Of a stretch of 64,000 bases of DNA, positions 16,625-25,588 are shown one piece after another. The notes beneath the pieces were generated by a model. That model worked only from the letters and a program-made list of their open reading frames with translations. It was not told the origin of the DNA and searched no databases. Position 1 is the first letter of the stretch, and every line of letters starts with the position of its first letter. Origin of the DNA: Nocardia nova SH22a (GTDB lineage Bacteria; Actinomycetota; Actinomycetes; Mycobacteriales; Mycobacteriaceae); NCBI RefSeq assembly GCF_000523235.1, contig NZ_CP006850.1, positions 124,001 through 188,000 on the forward strand, read 5' to 3'. The position numbers were made by a program, and so were the translations under genes.

Positions 16625-17598
16625 GAGACACGCACCCGAGGATCGAGGATCGCGTACGCGATATCGGACAGCAGACCCGACACCAGCACCACGAATCCGA
16701 CGAACACCGTCACCGTCACCACGATGTAGACGTCCTGGCGGTTGATTCCGTCGACCAGCCACTCGCCCACACCGTGCCAGCCGAAGATCTTTTCAGTGAA
16801 CGTCGCACCGGTGATCAAGGCGCCGAAACTGTAGGCGAACAGGGTGGCCATCGGAATCAGCGCGGTGCGCAGACCGTGTTTGTACAGCGCTCGTCGCCTG
16901 GTCAGGCCCTTGGCCCGGGCGGTGCGGATGAAATCGCTCTGCAGGACATCGAGCATGGCGTTGCGCTGATAGCGGCTGTAGCTCGCCATCGCGGCCAGTG
17001 CCAGGCCGAGCGTCGGGACGATCATATGTTGCAGCCGGTCGACGAATTGATTCCAGAACCCGTGCACGGCGGTTGCCGAGGTCTCACCGGTATACAGGAA
17101 TATCTGCTGCCCGGTGGCCGTATTGATTTCCAGCGCACCGTATTTCAACAGGGTGGCCAGGAGGAATACCGGGGTGCTCAGGACGAGCAGTGAGACGATC
17201 GTCGTGAAGTAATCGCTGATGCGATATTGCCGGATGGCGCCGGCCGCGCCGATCAGTACGCCGAGCAGGGTGCCGACCACCGAGCCGACGATCAGCAAAC
17301 GCAGACTGACCCCCACGCGGCGGCCCAGTTCCGCACTGACCGGCTGGCCCGCGAGGGTCTTGCCGAAGTCACCGTGGACGACGCCGCCGACCCAGGTGAC
17401 GTACCGCTGTGGGATCGGTTCGTCCAGATGCAGTTCGTGGGCCTTGGCATCGATCACCGACTGCGGTGGGCGTGGGTTGCGCTGTTCGAGACTGTCCAGC
17501 GGGCGAAAAGTCAGCGACGCGAGGCTGAACGCCAGGAAGGACGCCAGTGCCAGCAGCACGACATAATTGAGCGCGCGTCGCAGCAGAAAGCCGGTCAT
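16621..17598 (-). CDS. oppB: Oligopeptide ABC transporter permease, first gene of operon
   Basis: A 325-residue permease, the same length as mycobacterial OppB. First helix YVVLLALASFLAFSLASL, then the conserved periplasmic segment around HLDEPIPQRYVTWVGGVVHGDFG, and the cytoplasmic EAA loop YSRYQRNAMLDVLQSDFIRTARAKGL near residues 210-240. It heads the operon oppB-oppC-oppD-oppA-oppA-membrane protein, whose first four genes overlap or nearly touch. The order B-C-D-A is that of the mycobacterial opp locus, not of dpp. The promoter should lie in 17599-17728, shared with the divergent HAD gene. Confidence 0.92.
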   Translation of the reverse strand: MTGFLLRRALNYVVLLALASFLAFSLASLTFRPLDSLEQRNPRPPQSVIDAKAHELHLDEPIPQRYVTWVGGVVHGDFGKTLAGQPVSAELGRRVGVSLRLLIVGSVVGTLLGVLIGAAGAIRQYRISDYFTTIVSLLVLSTPVFLLATLLKYGALEINTATGQQIFLYTGETSATAVHGFWNQFVDRLQHMIVPTLGLALAAMASYSRYQRNAMLDVLQSDFIRTARAKGLTRRRALYKHGLRTALIPMATLFAYSFGALITGATFTEKIFGWHGVGEWLVDGINRQDVYIVVTVTVFVGFVVLVSGLLSDIAYAILDPRVRVS

Positions 17599-17728
17599 TG
17601 GTCCCCTCGGGTCGGTTCACTGGCCCCTGATCATAGGGAATGGTCTGGAGTCCACCGCTGATATCGTGCACCACCGGCCGCCTCCGCGCACGGAATGGAT
17701 TACAGCCGCACCCCTGGTTTCGGGCAGG

Positions 17729-18565
17729 ATGGAACGGGTGACGCGCCTGCCGAAACCCAAGATGGTCGCCACCGATGTCGACGGCACGCTGCTCGACGGC
17801 TGGGAACGTGTGACGCCGCGCACCCGCGCGGCGGTGACGGCGTTGATCGCGGACGGGGTGCCGTTCGTGCTGGCCACCGGCCGCCCGCCCCGCTGGATCG
17901 ATCCGGTGATCGAGGGACTCGGCTACGCGCCGCTGTGTGTCTGTGGCAACGGCGCGGTGATCTACGACAGCGCGGGCGATCGCATCCTGCACAGCAGCAC
18001 GCTCGATGTGCCGAGTCTGGAATGGATCGCCGACCTGGCCGAACGAATTCTGCCGGGCTGCGGCCTGGCCACCGAGCGGGTCGGCAGCAGCGCGCACGAC
18101 GCCGCCACTCCGCAGTTCGTGAGCTCACCCGAATACGAACACGCCTGGCTCAATCCCGACGACACGCAGGTATCGCGGCGTGAGGTGATCTCGGCACCGG
18201 CGATCAAGATGCTGATCCGCCTGCGCGGCGTGCCCAGCGGTGAGATGCAGGCGGCGCTGGCGCCGCATCTCACCGGGCGGGCCGACATCACGTTCTCCAC
18301 CGACAACGGCCTGATCGAACTGTCCGCACCGGGCATCACCAAGGCCTCCGGTCTCGCCCTGGTGGCACAACGGCTCGGCGTGGAGCCCGCGGCGATCCTC
18401 GCCTTCGGCGACATGCCCAACGACATCCCGATGCTGCGGCTGGCCGGGCACGGCGTGGCGATGGGCAACGCGCATCCGGAGGCCCGCGCCGCCGCCGACG
18501 AGGTCACCACCTCCAACGCCGACGACGGTGTGGCGCGGGTGCTGGAACGCTGGTGGGAACGCTGA
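17729..18565 (+). CDS. HAD-superfamily phosphatase, Cof type
   Basis: A 278-residue Cof-type HAD hydrolase, normal length. Motif I is ATDVDGTLLDG (nucleophile Asp near residue 14), motif II the Thr in LATGRPP, motif III Lys in ITKASGLALVAQRLG, and motif IV FGDMPNDIPML. Such enzymes dephosphorylate sugar phosphates, nucleotides or flavin precursors in the cytoplasm; the specific substrate is unknown. It is probably the counterpart of mycobacterial Rv3813c, since the next gene resembles Rv3811 and glf follows further right. The frame is open upstream; ATG 17729 is preferred (weak GCAGG site), with a GTG at 17738 as alternative. Confidence 0.85.
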   Translation: MERVTRLPKPKMVATDVDGTLLDGWERVTPRTRAAVTALIADGVPFVLATGRPPRWIDPVIEGLGYAPLCVCGNGAVIYDSAGDRILHSSTLDVPSLEWIADLAERILPGCGLATERVGSSAHDAATPQFVSSPEYEHAWLNPDDTQVSRREVISAPAIKMLIRLRGVPSGEMQAALAPHLTGRADITFSTDNGLIELSAPGITKASGLALVAQRLGVEPAAILAFGDMPNDIPMLRLAGHGVAMGNAHPEARAAADEVTTSNADDGVARVLERWWER

Positions 18566-18597
18566 TCCGAGCCCTGCGATCGAACGCGGGTGACAGC

Positions 18598-18635
18598 GGA
18601 CGTCACGCGCAGCCTGGTAGCTGTGCGTGACGTCC
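18598..18635. terminator. Hairpin terminator after HAD gene
   Basis: Arms 18598-18612 and 18621-18635 pair at 14 of 15 positions around an 8-base loop, 32 bases after the HAD stop and between convergent genes. There is no T-tract, as is usual for actinobacterial terminators. It can serve both directions. The rest of the gap to 18924 (about 290 bases) shows no gene or other signal that I trust. Confidence 0.7.
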
Positions 18636-18924
18636 TGTGCTCGTCCGCTCTCTGGCGCGGCCTGACATCCCCGGCGGCGGTGCGGCGTGATCCGACGCCG
18701 CCACATGAGGTGTTCGAGGCGGACACAGCCGCTGGCCCCGGTGGTGCCGCTGGTGTCTCGGATGCGCCCGTGTCGTCCTGAAGATGCGACCGGCCGGTGC
18801 CTCGAGTGCCGCGATCCTGTCGGTCACGGCCTGCCGGAGCTTGTCGACGAACGCCCCGCGCCCGGGTCTTGCCTACGCCTCCGGCACCGGTGCTCGGTGC
18901 CGGAGTTTCGGGTGCGGTCGCTGT

Positions 18925-21210
18925 CTACGCCTCGGGTGCTGGTGCTTCCGGTGCGGGCTGCGGATCGGGTGCCTGAGCTTCCGGTGCGGGGGCGGTTTGT
19001 GAATCGGGTGCTGGTGCTTGTGATTCCGGTGGCGGCGCGGCCTGGGCGTCGGGCCCCGGCGCCTGCGCCTCGGGTCCTGGCGTCTGGGCCTCGGGCGCTG
19101 GTGCAGTTGCCTCCGGTCCTGGTGCCTGAGCTTCCGGGACCGGTGCTGCCTGTGGTTCCGGGGGCGGTGCCACCTGCCCTTCCACGGGCGGTGCTCCTTG
19201 CGCTTCCGGGGTGACCGGGCCCGGCGCGGGCGCTGCGGGTTGCGAAGGGGCCTGCGGGCCCGCGGCGTCCGGCAGCGGTGCGGGAATCGGGTCGGCCGAC
19301 GGATTCTGCTGGGGGCCGGAGTGTTTCAGCAATGTGGTCACGACGCCGGTCGCGGTATTGAGAATCAGCGAACCCAGCTGGAAGTCCGCCCGCTCACCAC
19401 CCGGCACCGGATACGTGCTGCGCTGCGGTGTTCCGAGCAGGCCGGTGTCGGACCCGAGTTGTTCGAAGCGGTCCAGGATCCGGCCCGCCAATTCGGTGAT
19501 CGCACCGTCCGGTGCGGCATAGACGTAACCGTTGACGAACTTCGCGTACTGGCCGCCGTCGTGGGTCGGCGCCGGTTCGGCGGCGACGGCGCCCAGCCTG
19601 CCGTTCGGACCGCCCTGTGCCGCCCAGTATTTCGCGATGATGTTCTTGTCGACCATGCCGAGCAGCTGACTGGTCAGATTCGCCAGTGCGGCCAGATCCG
19701 TCCGCGGGCCCTGCTTCTTCGCCTCACTCGGCGCACCGGCCGTGACACCCGCGGCGATCTGCCGGATCTGATCCATGCGCGCGTAGGCCGCGTCCCCGGG
19801 ACAGGTGGTGTTGCCGACATCGCGGTGGGCGAACACGATCGGCAGCTGCACCGCCTCACCCTCGGCGTACGGGGTGAAATCGGTGCCCTCGGAGTACATG
19901 GTGGTGTGGCCCTCGGGATCGAGTCCCGCGACCTTGGCCCGCCAGCCGACGTACTGGCCGGTGGCCTGGAGCTGGGCGTCGGTCGGCGGCTGGGATTCGA
20001 AATCACCCATCATCGCCACGCCCGCGGTGTTCTCGTTGAAGCCACCGGCGTGGGCGCCCTCGACCGGGCGGTCCATGCCGCCGTAACGGCCCTCGAAGAT
20101 CTGTCCGTACTTGTCGACCAGTGCGTTGTAGCCGATATCGCACCAGCCCAGCGTTTTCGCGTGATAGGCGTAGATCGCGCGCACGATTCCGGCGGACTCG
20201 GATTTGGAGTAGTCGTTGCGACCGGCCGTGTGGTGCACCGTGATTCCGCCGAGCCCGTCGTCGTAGGTCGGTTCCTCGCAGCGCAGCGATTCGTCGGCGC
20301 CCCACTGCGCCCGGCTGATCACTTTGGGACCACCACCGGGCAGCGGCGCGGCGACCGAGGAGAGTTTGTCGTCGATGGCGCCGCGGCCGGGATCGATCAG
20401 CACCGCCGAGAGCTGGTCGGCGGCCTGCGCCGGATCATCGGAACGCCCCGCGGCGGGGGCCGCGACCTTGTGCGTGGTCAGGACCTGCACCGCCTTCGTG
20501 GCGCCGACATAGATCGGCTCGGTGCCGGTCCGCGCCGGTGCGGGGGAGCGGTCGTCGCGATTGGTGTCGACCTGATCGGTCGGATACCAGGCCCCCCACG
20601 TCCCGTCGGCCTGCTGGGCCCGGATGAGTGAGGTGGTGTCGGCCAGCTGATCGGCCGTGAGCGCGACCATGCTGAAAGGGGTGTCGCGAGTCAGCTGTTT
20701 GACCTCCGCGCCCACCTGATCGGACAGATCGGGGGGTACGGCGCCGGGAGCGAGGGCGGGCTCGGACGGATCGCCGTCGGGCACCTGCGCCGGATCCAGC
20801 GGTGCGGCGATGAATCCGGGGCCCGAGTGGGCGGGTTGCGGGGCCGGTGCGTCCGATCGGTCCCCGAATTGCGGCAGCGGGATCTCGCTCGGTAGTCGTA
20901 CGCCGGGCGGGGCGGGTAGGCCGGGCGGCACCGGAATCGCCTTGGGCAGCGGCAGTTTCCGCAGATCGGACAGATGCAGATCGGGCAGGTTCAGGCCGGT
21001 GAGTTCTCTGAGGGGAAGGACGACGTCGGGGGCGGAGGACAGGGCGACCTCGGCGAGTTCCGCGGGTATCGCGGCGAGATTGCTGTCATCCGCCATTCGA
21101 TAGCCGGGGGAGTCGTGCAGTGTCAGTGTCGCGAGTGGAGCGGCGACCGCGAGGGTCGCGACCACGGGGAGGACAACGGAACGTTTCGGACGGCGATACG
21201 GCACGAGCAT
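18925..21210 (-). CDS. N-acetylmuramoyl-L-alanine amidase with LGFP repeats, Rv3811-like
   Basis: A 761-residue exported protein: signal sequence (MLVPYRRPKRS, then a hydrophobic run to about residue 30), a long Pro-rich linker, and a peptidoglycan-recognition/amidase type 2 domain from about residue 300 to 490. Zinc ligands are visible as His326 in ITVHHTAG, His462 in FAHRDVGNTTCPGD and Cys470. It should cut the bond between MurNAc and the stem peptide. Two LGFP repeats follow (YWAAQGGPNGRLG...; FEQLGSDTGLLGTP), then a roughly 110-residue tail of degenerate APEAQAPGPE-type repeats. The order with the HAD gene and nearby glf matches mycobacterial Rv3813c-Rv3811-Rv3809c. It is longer than Rv3811 because of the linker and tail. 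Divergent from a SpoIID protein. Confidence 0.88.
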   Translation of the reverse strand: MLVPYRRPKRSVVLPVVATLAVAAPLATLTLHDSPGYRMADDSNLAAIPAELAEVALSSAPDVVLPLRELTGLNLPDLHLSDLRKLPLPKAIPVPPGLPAPPGVRLPSEIPLPQFGDRSDAPAPQPAHSGPGFIAAPLDPAQVPDGDPSEPALAPGAVPPDLSDQVGAEVKQLTRDTPFSMVALTADQLADTTSLIRAQQADGTWGAWYPTDQVDTNRDDRSPAPARTGTEPIYVGATKAVQVLTTHKVAAPAAGRSDDPAQAADQLSAVLIDPGRGAIDDKLSSVAAPLPGGGPKVISRAQWGADESLRCEEPTYDDGLGGITVHHTAGRNDYSKSESAGIVRAIYAYHAKTLGWCDIGYNALVDKYGQIFEGRYGGMDRPVEGAHAGGFNENTAGVAMMGDFESQPPTDAQLQATGQYVGWRAKVAGLDPEGHTTMYSEGTDFTPYAEGEAVQLPIVFAHRDVGNTTCPGDAAYARMDQIRQIAAGVTAGAPSEAKKQGPRTDLAALANLTSQLLGMVDKNIIAKYWAAQGGPNGRLGAVAAEPAPTHDGGQYAKFVNGYVYAAPDGAITELAGRILDRFEQLGSDTGLLGTPQRSTYPVPGGERADFQLGSLILNTATGVVTTLLKHSGPQQNPSADPIPAPLPDAAGPQAPSQPAAPAPGPVTPEAQGAPPVEGQVAPPPEPQAAPVPEAQAPGPEATAPAPEAQTPGPEAQAPGPDAQAAPPPESQAPAPDSQTAPAPEAQAPDPQPAPEAPAPEA

Positions 21211-21583
21211 CTCCCATTCAGGTAGAACCGGTGACCGCCAGCTCGGAGCTCAGGGTTGATTCCTGACGGATCAATGGTCACACTAGTCCCAAATGCCACA
21301 AATCTAAACCTTTGGTTGAGGCTTAGCTTTATGATAGCTCGAATGTAACTTCCGAATAGCCGCACGAGATCGGGACATGCCGGGCGCGCACTGCGATCGA
21401 TCGAGCACCGCCGCCCGCCGAACCTGTTGGGAGGCACGGTGAGTGATCGTCGCGAGGCGGACCGCGTCGCCGTGGGTGCGGGTGTCCGGCGAGGGGGCGG
21501 GTGTCCCGCATGAACACAGCAGGCACGGTCGGTCGGCACCGGTTCAGGTGGTGCGGGCGTCCCGCGACACACAGGAGTGGCAG
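21211..21583. promoter_or_regulatory. Divergent control region, AT-rich island
   Basis: 373 bases between the amidase and SpoIID genes. A distinctly AT-rich patch (about 21270-21360) contains the dyad AACCTTTGGTT (21307-21317) and a nearby AGCT-7-AGCT dyad, and is where both promoters most likely lie. An AGGAG site for the right-hand gene lies at the end. No gene is seen. Confidence 0.5.
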
Positions 21584-23128
21584 ATGACCCGCACCGAGAA
21601 CCGAGCGCGGTACCCCCATCAGGACGATCCGTCGAGCAATCGTTGCGCGAGCCGTTTCCGGCGCGGTCGAGGACAACTACTGCATCGTCGACGGATTCGG
21701 CGCGGCGCGCTGATCGGATTGGTCGCGCTCCCGGTCACGGGCGGGACGGTGATCGCGTTCGCGCTGTCCGCGAGCGGCGGATCCGCGCCCCGGAACGCCT
21801 CCTACGAGGCCGTCGCGGGGCCTGGACACGGGCGCGGGATGAGCCAGGACGGCGCCTTCGATCAGGCCGCCGGTGGCGCCACGGCCGACAGCATCCTGCA
21901 GCACTACTATCCGGGCGCCCAGCTGGGAACCATCGCGCCGACCACGGTGCGCGTCCGGTTGACCGTCTACGACAACGAGACCCTCGATGTGTACTCCGAT
22001 TCCGGCTTGACCGTCGCCGGTCGGCGTGTCGTGGCCGGGCAGGCCGCACATCTCACGCCCACACCGGACGGCGGCGCGAATGTCGTGGTGACCATCGGCT
22101 GTGACGGCGATGTGCTCTGGCAGGGTTCGACCGACGATCCGTGGGCCTATCCGGTGGACCCGGGATCCGACCGCCCGGCCGCCGAACAGCTGAAGGTCTG
22201 CGACGGTTCGGGTTTCCGCGGCGCGCTGGGCGTCACCGAGGACAACGGCGCGCCCGTCACGGTGAATCAGCTCGATGTCGACGACTACCTCCAAGGCGTC
22301 GTTCCCGCGGAGATGCAGGCGAACTGGGCCGACAAGGGCGCCGCGGAAGCTCTGCGCGCCCAGGCGATCGCGGCCCGCTCCTACGCTCTGGCCGAACATC
22401 GTTACCCCTACGCCCAGACCTGCGACACCACCGACTGTCAGATGTATCCCGGCACCGACAAGGAGGATCCGCGCGCCGCCGACGCCGTCCACTCGACCGC
22501 GGGACAGGTGCTGCTGCGCGACGGCCGGATCCTGCGCACCGAGTACTCCGCGGCGCCGGGCGGTGGCCAGCCGATCGATATCGCCACCCTCGAGGTGGGC
22601 CCGGCGCCGGCTCAATTGCAGTCGATCCCGGTTCCCGCCGCGCCCGTTCCGGCCGCGCCCACGCCCGTCGACCCGGAGAAAGCCGTGCGTGCCAGTACCG
22701 TCATCGATACGAAATATGCCGAAAGTGGCGGTGCGGCAGGTCCTCTGGGCGATCCGATGGGACCCGAGTCGTTGCTGCCCGGCAGGGGTGGGACATTCCG
22801 TCTGTATCGGGGCGGGGTGATCATCGCGACTCCCACGCTCGGCGCGCAGATCGTCGACTACGCCCGGCTCCTGCAACTGGCTCCGGGCGCCACGCGGAGT
22901 GCGGGGCCGGATGCGGCGGACCGGGTGACACCCGGCGACACCCCGGCTCCGGGTACGGCGGCGACCCCCACGCCGCCCGGGACCTCCGCCGCGCAGGTCG
23001 CGACGGGTCGGCCCGATGCCGCCGGTGCCGAGTCGGCGGAACAACCGCCGACGGACCCGCCCGCAGCCGGTGTCGCGCCGGATCACACCGCATCGGATCC
23101 CGTCGCCGGGCCGCAGCCGGGCGAATGA
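21584..23128 (+). CDS. SpoIID/LytB-domain cell wall protein
   Basis: A 514-residue protein: basic N-terminus, one membrane or signal helix (RRGALIGLVALPVTGGTVIAFAL), then a SpoIID domain. Key signature around residues 238-265: DYLQGVVPAEMQ with the candidate catalytic Glu243, then EALRAQAIAARSYAL, and a later TDCQMYPG motif. SpoIID enzymes are lytic transglycosylases that cleave glycan strands stripped of stem peptides. A single LGFP-like repeat follows (IDTKYAESGGAAGPLGDPMGPE), then a Pro/Ala-rich tail. The start ATG has AGGAG at 7 bases; longer openings upstream are rejected. The divergent amidase makes exactly the denuded glycan that SpoIID-type enzymes prefer, so a joint role in wall remodelling is inferred. 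Confidence 0.83.
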   Translation: MTRTENRARYPHQDDPSSNRCASRFRRGRGQLLHRRRIRRGALIGLVALPVTGGTVIAFALSASGGSAPRNASYEAVAGPGHGRGMSQDGAFDQAAGGATADSILQHYYPGAQLGTIAPTTVRVRLTVYDNETLDVYSDSGLTVAGRRVVAGQAAHLTPTPDGGANVVVTIGCDGDVLWQGSTDDPWAYPVDPGSDRPAAEQLKVCDGSGFRGALGVTEDNGAPVTVNQLDVDDYLQGVVPAEMQANWADKGAAEALRAQAIAARSYALAEHRYPYAQTCDTTDCQMYPGTDKEDPRAADAVHSTAGQVLLRDGRILRTEYSAAPGGGQPIDIATLEVGPAPAQLQSIPVPAAPVPAAPTPVDPEKAVRASTVIDTKYAESGGAAGPLGDPMGPESLLPGRGGTFRLYRGGVIIATPTLGAQIVDYARLLQLAPGATRSAGPDAADRVTPGDTPAPGTAATPTPPGTSAAQVATGRPDAAGAESAEQPPTDPPAAGVAPDHTASDPVAGPQPGE

Positions 23129-23139
23129 GCCGTCGCGGG

Positions 23140-23640
23140 TCAGCCCAGAGAAGTGTCGTCGAGCGATTCGGCGAGCTGCCGCAGCAGATCCCCGAGCTGA
23201 TCGAGATCCGCGCGGTCCATTCCCGCCAGTAGCCGCATCTCGTTGTCGACGTGCAGCGGCATGAGTTCGTCGATCACCTCCCGGCCGTGGTCGGTGAGCT
23301 GGACCCGGATGGTGCGACGGTCCTTCGCGTCCGGGGCGCGGCGGACCAGATCCTTGGCCGCCATCCGGTCGATGCGGTTGGTGATGGCTCCCGAGGTCAC
23401 CATCGTCGCCTTGATCAGATCGCCCGCCGTGAGCCCGTCCGGTCCACCGGAGCGGCGCAGGGTGCTCAGGACGTCGAATTCCCAGTATTCGAGGCCGTGT
23501 CCGGCGAAGAAGTCCTTCATCTCGAGGTCGAGCCTGCGGCCCATCCGCTTGATCCTGCCGATGACGTGGGTGGGCCAGACATCGAGGTCGGGCCGCACCT
23601 TCTCCCAGTCGGCGACGATCCGGTCCACTGCGTCGCTCAT
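23140..23640 (-). CDS. MarR-family regulator
   Basis: A 166-residue winged-helix regulator: recognition region LTAGDLIKATMVTSGAITNRIDRMAAKDLVRRAPDAKDRRTIRVQLTDHG (about 71-120, wing DAKDRR). N- and C-terminal helices would form the dimer interface. It is divergent from the EamA transporter; two palindromes in the 108-base gap are the likely operators, giving mutual control. The ligand is unknown; linked genes (an exporter and an NAD(P)-binding enzyme) point to a small-molecule or redox response. Confidence 0.88.
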   Translation of the reverse strand: MSDAVDRIVADWEKVRPDLDVWPTHVIGRIKRMGRRLDLEMKDFFAGHGLEYWEFDVLSTLRRSGGPDGLTAGDLIKATMVTSGAITNRIDRMAAKDLVRRAPDAKDRRTIRVQLTDHGREVIDELMPLHVDNEMRLLAGMDRADLDQLGDLLRQLAESLDDTSLG

Positions 23641-23679
23641 GGCTCTCCTCTCGATGGTGTGAATCTTAATGTTCAGATA

Positions 23680-23727
23680 CTTGACATCAAGGTATATCCC
23701 GGTGTCGAATTATCTCAACGTTGAGAT
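23680..23727. promoter_or_regulatory. MarR-type operators
   Basis: Two palindromes between divergent marR and EamA genes: CTTGACATCAAG (23680-23691, 5-2-5) and a perfect 16-mer ATCTCAACGTTGAGAT (23712-23727). The second lies 21 bases before the EamA start, placed to block its promoter or ribosome access. The -35-like TTGACA overlaps the first, so binding would also shut the regulator promoter. Confidence 0.75.
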
Positions 23728-23748
23728 TATCAATCGGGAGATATCGTC

Positions 23749-24693
23749 ATGACACGCACCGTGGCTCGCGGATCAAGTGCCGCAGTCCTCGCCGTCACCG
23801 GGCTCGCCCCGCTGGTATGGGGCAGTACCTACGCGATCACCTCGGAGTTCCTGCCGCCCGACCGGCCGATGTTCACCGCGCTGATGCGTGCCCTGCCCGC
23901 GGGACTGGTACTGCTCGCGGTCACCCGCACCCTGCCGCACGGCCGGTGGATCGGCCGGGCCGCATTGCTCGGGGTACTCAATATCGGGGCCTTCTTTCCG
24001 CTGCTGTTCCTGGCCGCCTATCGGTTGCCCGGCGGTGTCGCCGCCGTACTGGGCTCGGCCGCACCGGTTTTCGCCCTCGGTTTCGCCGGGCTGCTGTTGC
24101 AGGCGCGGCCGAGCGGGCGCAAGGTGCTCGCCGGTGTCATCGGTATCGCCGGAGTGGCGTTGGTGGTGCTGCGGGCGAACGCCGCACTGGACACCGTCGG
24201 CGTGATCGCCGGACTCGCGGGAGCCGCGTCGATGGCCGCGGGCACGGTGCTGACCGGTCATTGGGGACGTCCGGAAGGGGTCGGGCCGCTGGCGTTCACC
24301 AGCTGGCAGCTCACCGCGGGCGGGCTCGTACTGCTGCCGTTGGCGCTGTTCACCGAGGGTGCGCCGCCCGCGCTGGACGGCGCCGCCGTGACCGGATACC
24401 TGTACCTCGGCGTGCTCGGGACCGCGGCGGCGTATGCGATCTGGTTCCGCGGATTGGCGCGGGTCCCGGCGACCTCGGTGGCCTTCCTGGGATTGCTCAG
24501 CCCGGTGTCGGCCACCGTGATCGGCTGGGCGGCGCTCGGACAATCGCTCACCGCACTGCAATTGCTGGGAATGGTGATCGCACTCGGCGCAACGGTGCTG
24601 GGGCAGATCGGAGTTCGCGCGCGCGAAGCGAAGACGGCCGATCCGGTACCGGCAGTCGATCCGCCGGTGGATTCCGGAATCCGCGCGGCCTGA
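23749..24693 (+). CDS. EamA (DMT superfamily) transporter
   Basis: A 314-residue protein with ten hydrophobic helices arranged as two EamA repeats, typical of RhtA/YdcZ-like exporters of metabolites. The conserved start LAPLVWGSTYAITSEFLPPDRPMFTALMRALPAGLVLL is clear, and the second repeat carries GTAAAYAIWFRGLARVPATSVAFLGLLSPVSA. A GGGAG site lies 8 bases before the ATG. It is followed by an NAD(P)-binding gene after 41 bases and is very likely regulated by the divergent MarR protein. Substrate unknown. Confidence 0.87.
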   Translation: MTRTVARGSSAAVLAVTGLAPLVWGSTYAITSEFLPPDRPMFTALMRALPAGLVLLAVTRTLPHGRWIGRAALLGVLNIGAFFPLLFLAAYRLPGGVAAVLGSAAPVFALGFAGLLLQARPSGRKVLAGVIGIAGVALVVLRANAALDTVGVIAGLAGAASMAAGTVLTGHWGRPEGVGPLAFTSWQLTAGGLVLLPLALFTEGAPPALDGAAVTGYLYLGVLGTAAAYAIWFRGLARVPATSVAFLGLLSPVSATVIGWAALGQSLTALQLLGMVIALGATVLGQIGVRAREAKTADPVPAVDPPVDSGIRAA

Positions 24694-24734
24694 GCCGAAT
24701 CGATCCGAGTACGTGCACGAGGAGCTGAAAGATC

Positions 24735-25376
24735 ATGCGAATAACAGTCTTCGGAGCTGCCGGAACCGCCGGATCCCGCATCGTCGGTGAGGCGCTGGCA
24801 CGCGGCCACGAGGTGACCGCGGTCGGCCGGACGGCCGCGGGACCGGATGGCCTTCCGGCCGAAGTGATGACGCGCAGCGGCGATGCGACCGATCCGGATC
24901 AGGTGGCCGCCGCCGCGGCGGGAACCGATGTGGTGGTGAGCGCGACGCGGCCCAGGCCGGGACACGAATACGAACTGGCCGTCGTGGCGCAATCGCTGCT
25001 GGACGGCTTGCGCGGCACCGGCGTTCGGCTATTGGTGGTGGGTGGCGCCGGTGATCTGATCGTGCCCGGTACGGACGGTGGTCGCGTCATGGAGCAGCCG
25101 GATTTCCCGCCGGACTGGCTGCCGATAGCCCTGGCCTGCCGGGCACAGCGCGAGGTATTCACCAGCGCGGCAACCGATGTCGACTGGTCGTATCTGAGTC
25201 CGCCCGCCCTGCTCGAACCGGGACAGCGGCGCGGGACCTATCGGCTCGGCGCCGACGAACTGCTCAGCGACCATGCGGGCATCTCCCGGATCTCCATGGA
25301 GGATCTCGCGGTAGCGCTCCTCGACGAGGCGGAGGAGCCGCGGCATCGCCGTCGCCGCTTCACGGTCGCTTACTGA
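24735..25376 (+). CDS. NAD(P)-binding (NmrA/SDR-like) protein
   Basis: A 213-residue Rossmann-fold protein. The dinucleotide motif GAAGTAGSR (residues 7-15) is followed by the adjacent strand VTAVGRT, and later VVVSATRPRPGHEY and LLVVGGAGDLIV. It resembles atypical short-chain dehydrogenases of the NAD(P)H-binding/NmrA group, which lack the YxxxK catalytic pair and often act as redox sensors or quinone reductase-like enzymes. A GAGGAG site precedes ATG 24735. It probably shares a transcript and MarR control with the EamA exporter. Confidence 0.8.
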   Translation: MRITVFGAAGTAGSRIVGEALARGHEVTAVGRTAAGPDGLPAEVMTRSGDATDPDQVAAAAAGTDVVVSATRPRPGHEYELAVVAQSLLDGLRGTGVRLLVVGGAGDLIVPGTDGGRVMEQPDFPPDWLPIALACRAQREVFTSAATDVDWSYLSPPALLEPGQRRGTYRLGADELLSDHAGISRISMEDLAVALLDEAEEPRHRRRRFTVAY

Positions 25377-25588
25377 CCCGCGCGTTATCCGGTTGTCAAG
25401 CATCAGCCAATCGGCACGGCGATGATGAACACCGTGCGGGTTCACCCGGCGCCGGTGTCACCGGGAGACGGTAGAGTCCCTGCTCGAGTGGAGGGGAGGT
25501 CTGGTGAGTAATCCATACGGCACTGGTTTCCGGCCCGAAACCGAACGCCACTGATCCGACACCCGAATCGCAAGGGGGGACAACGCCG

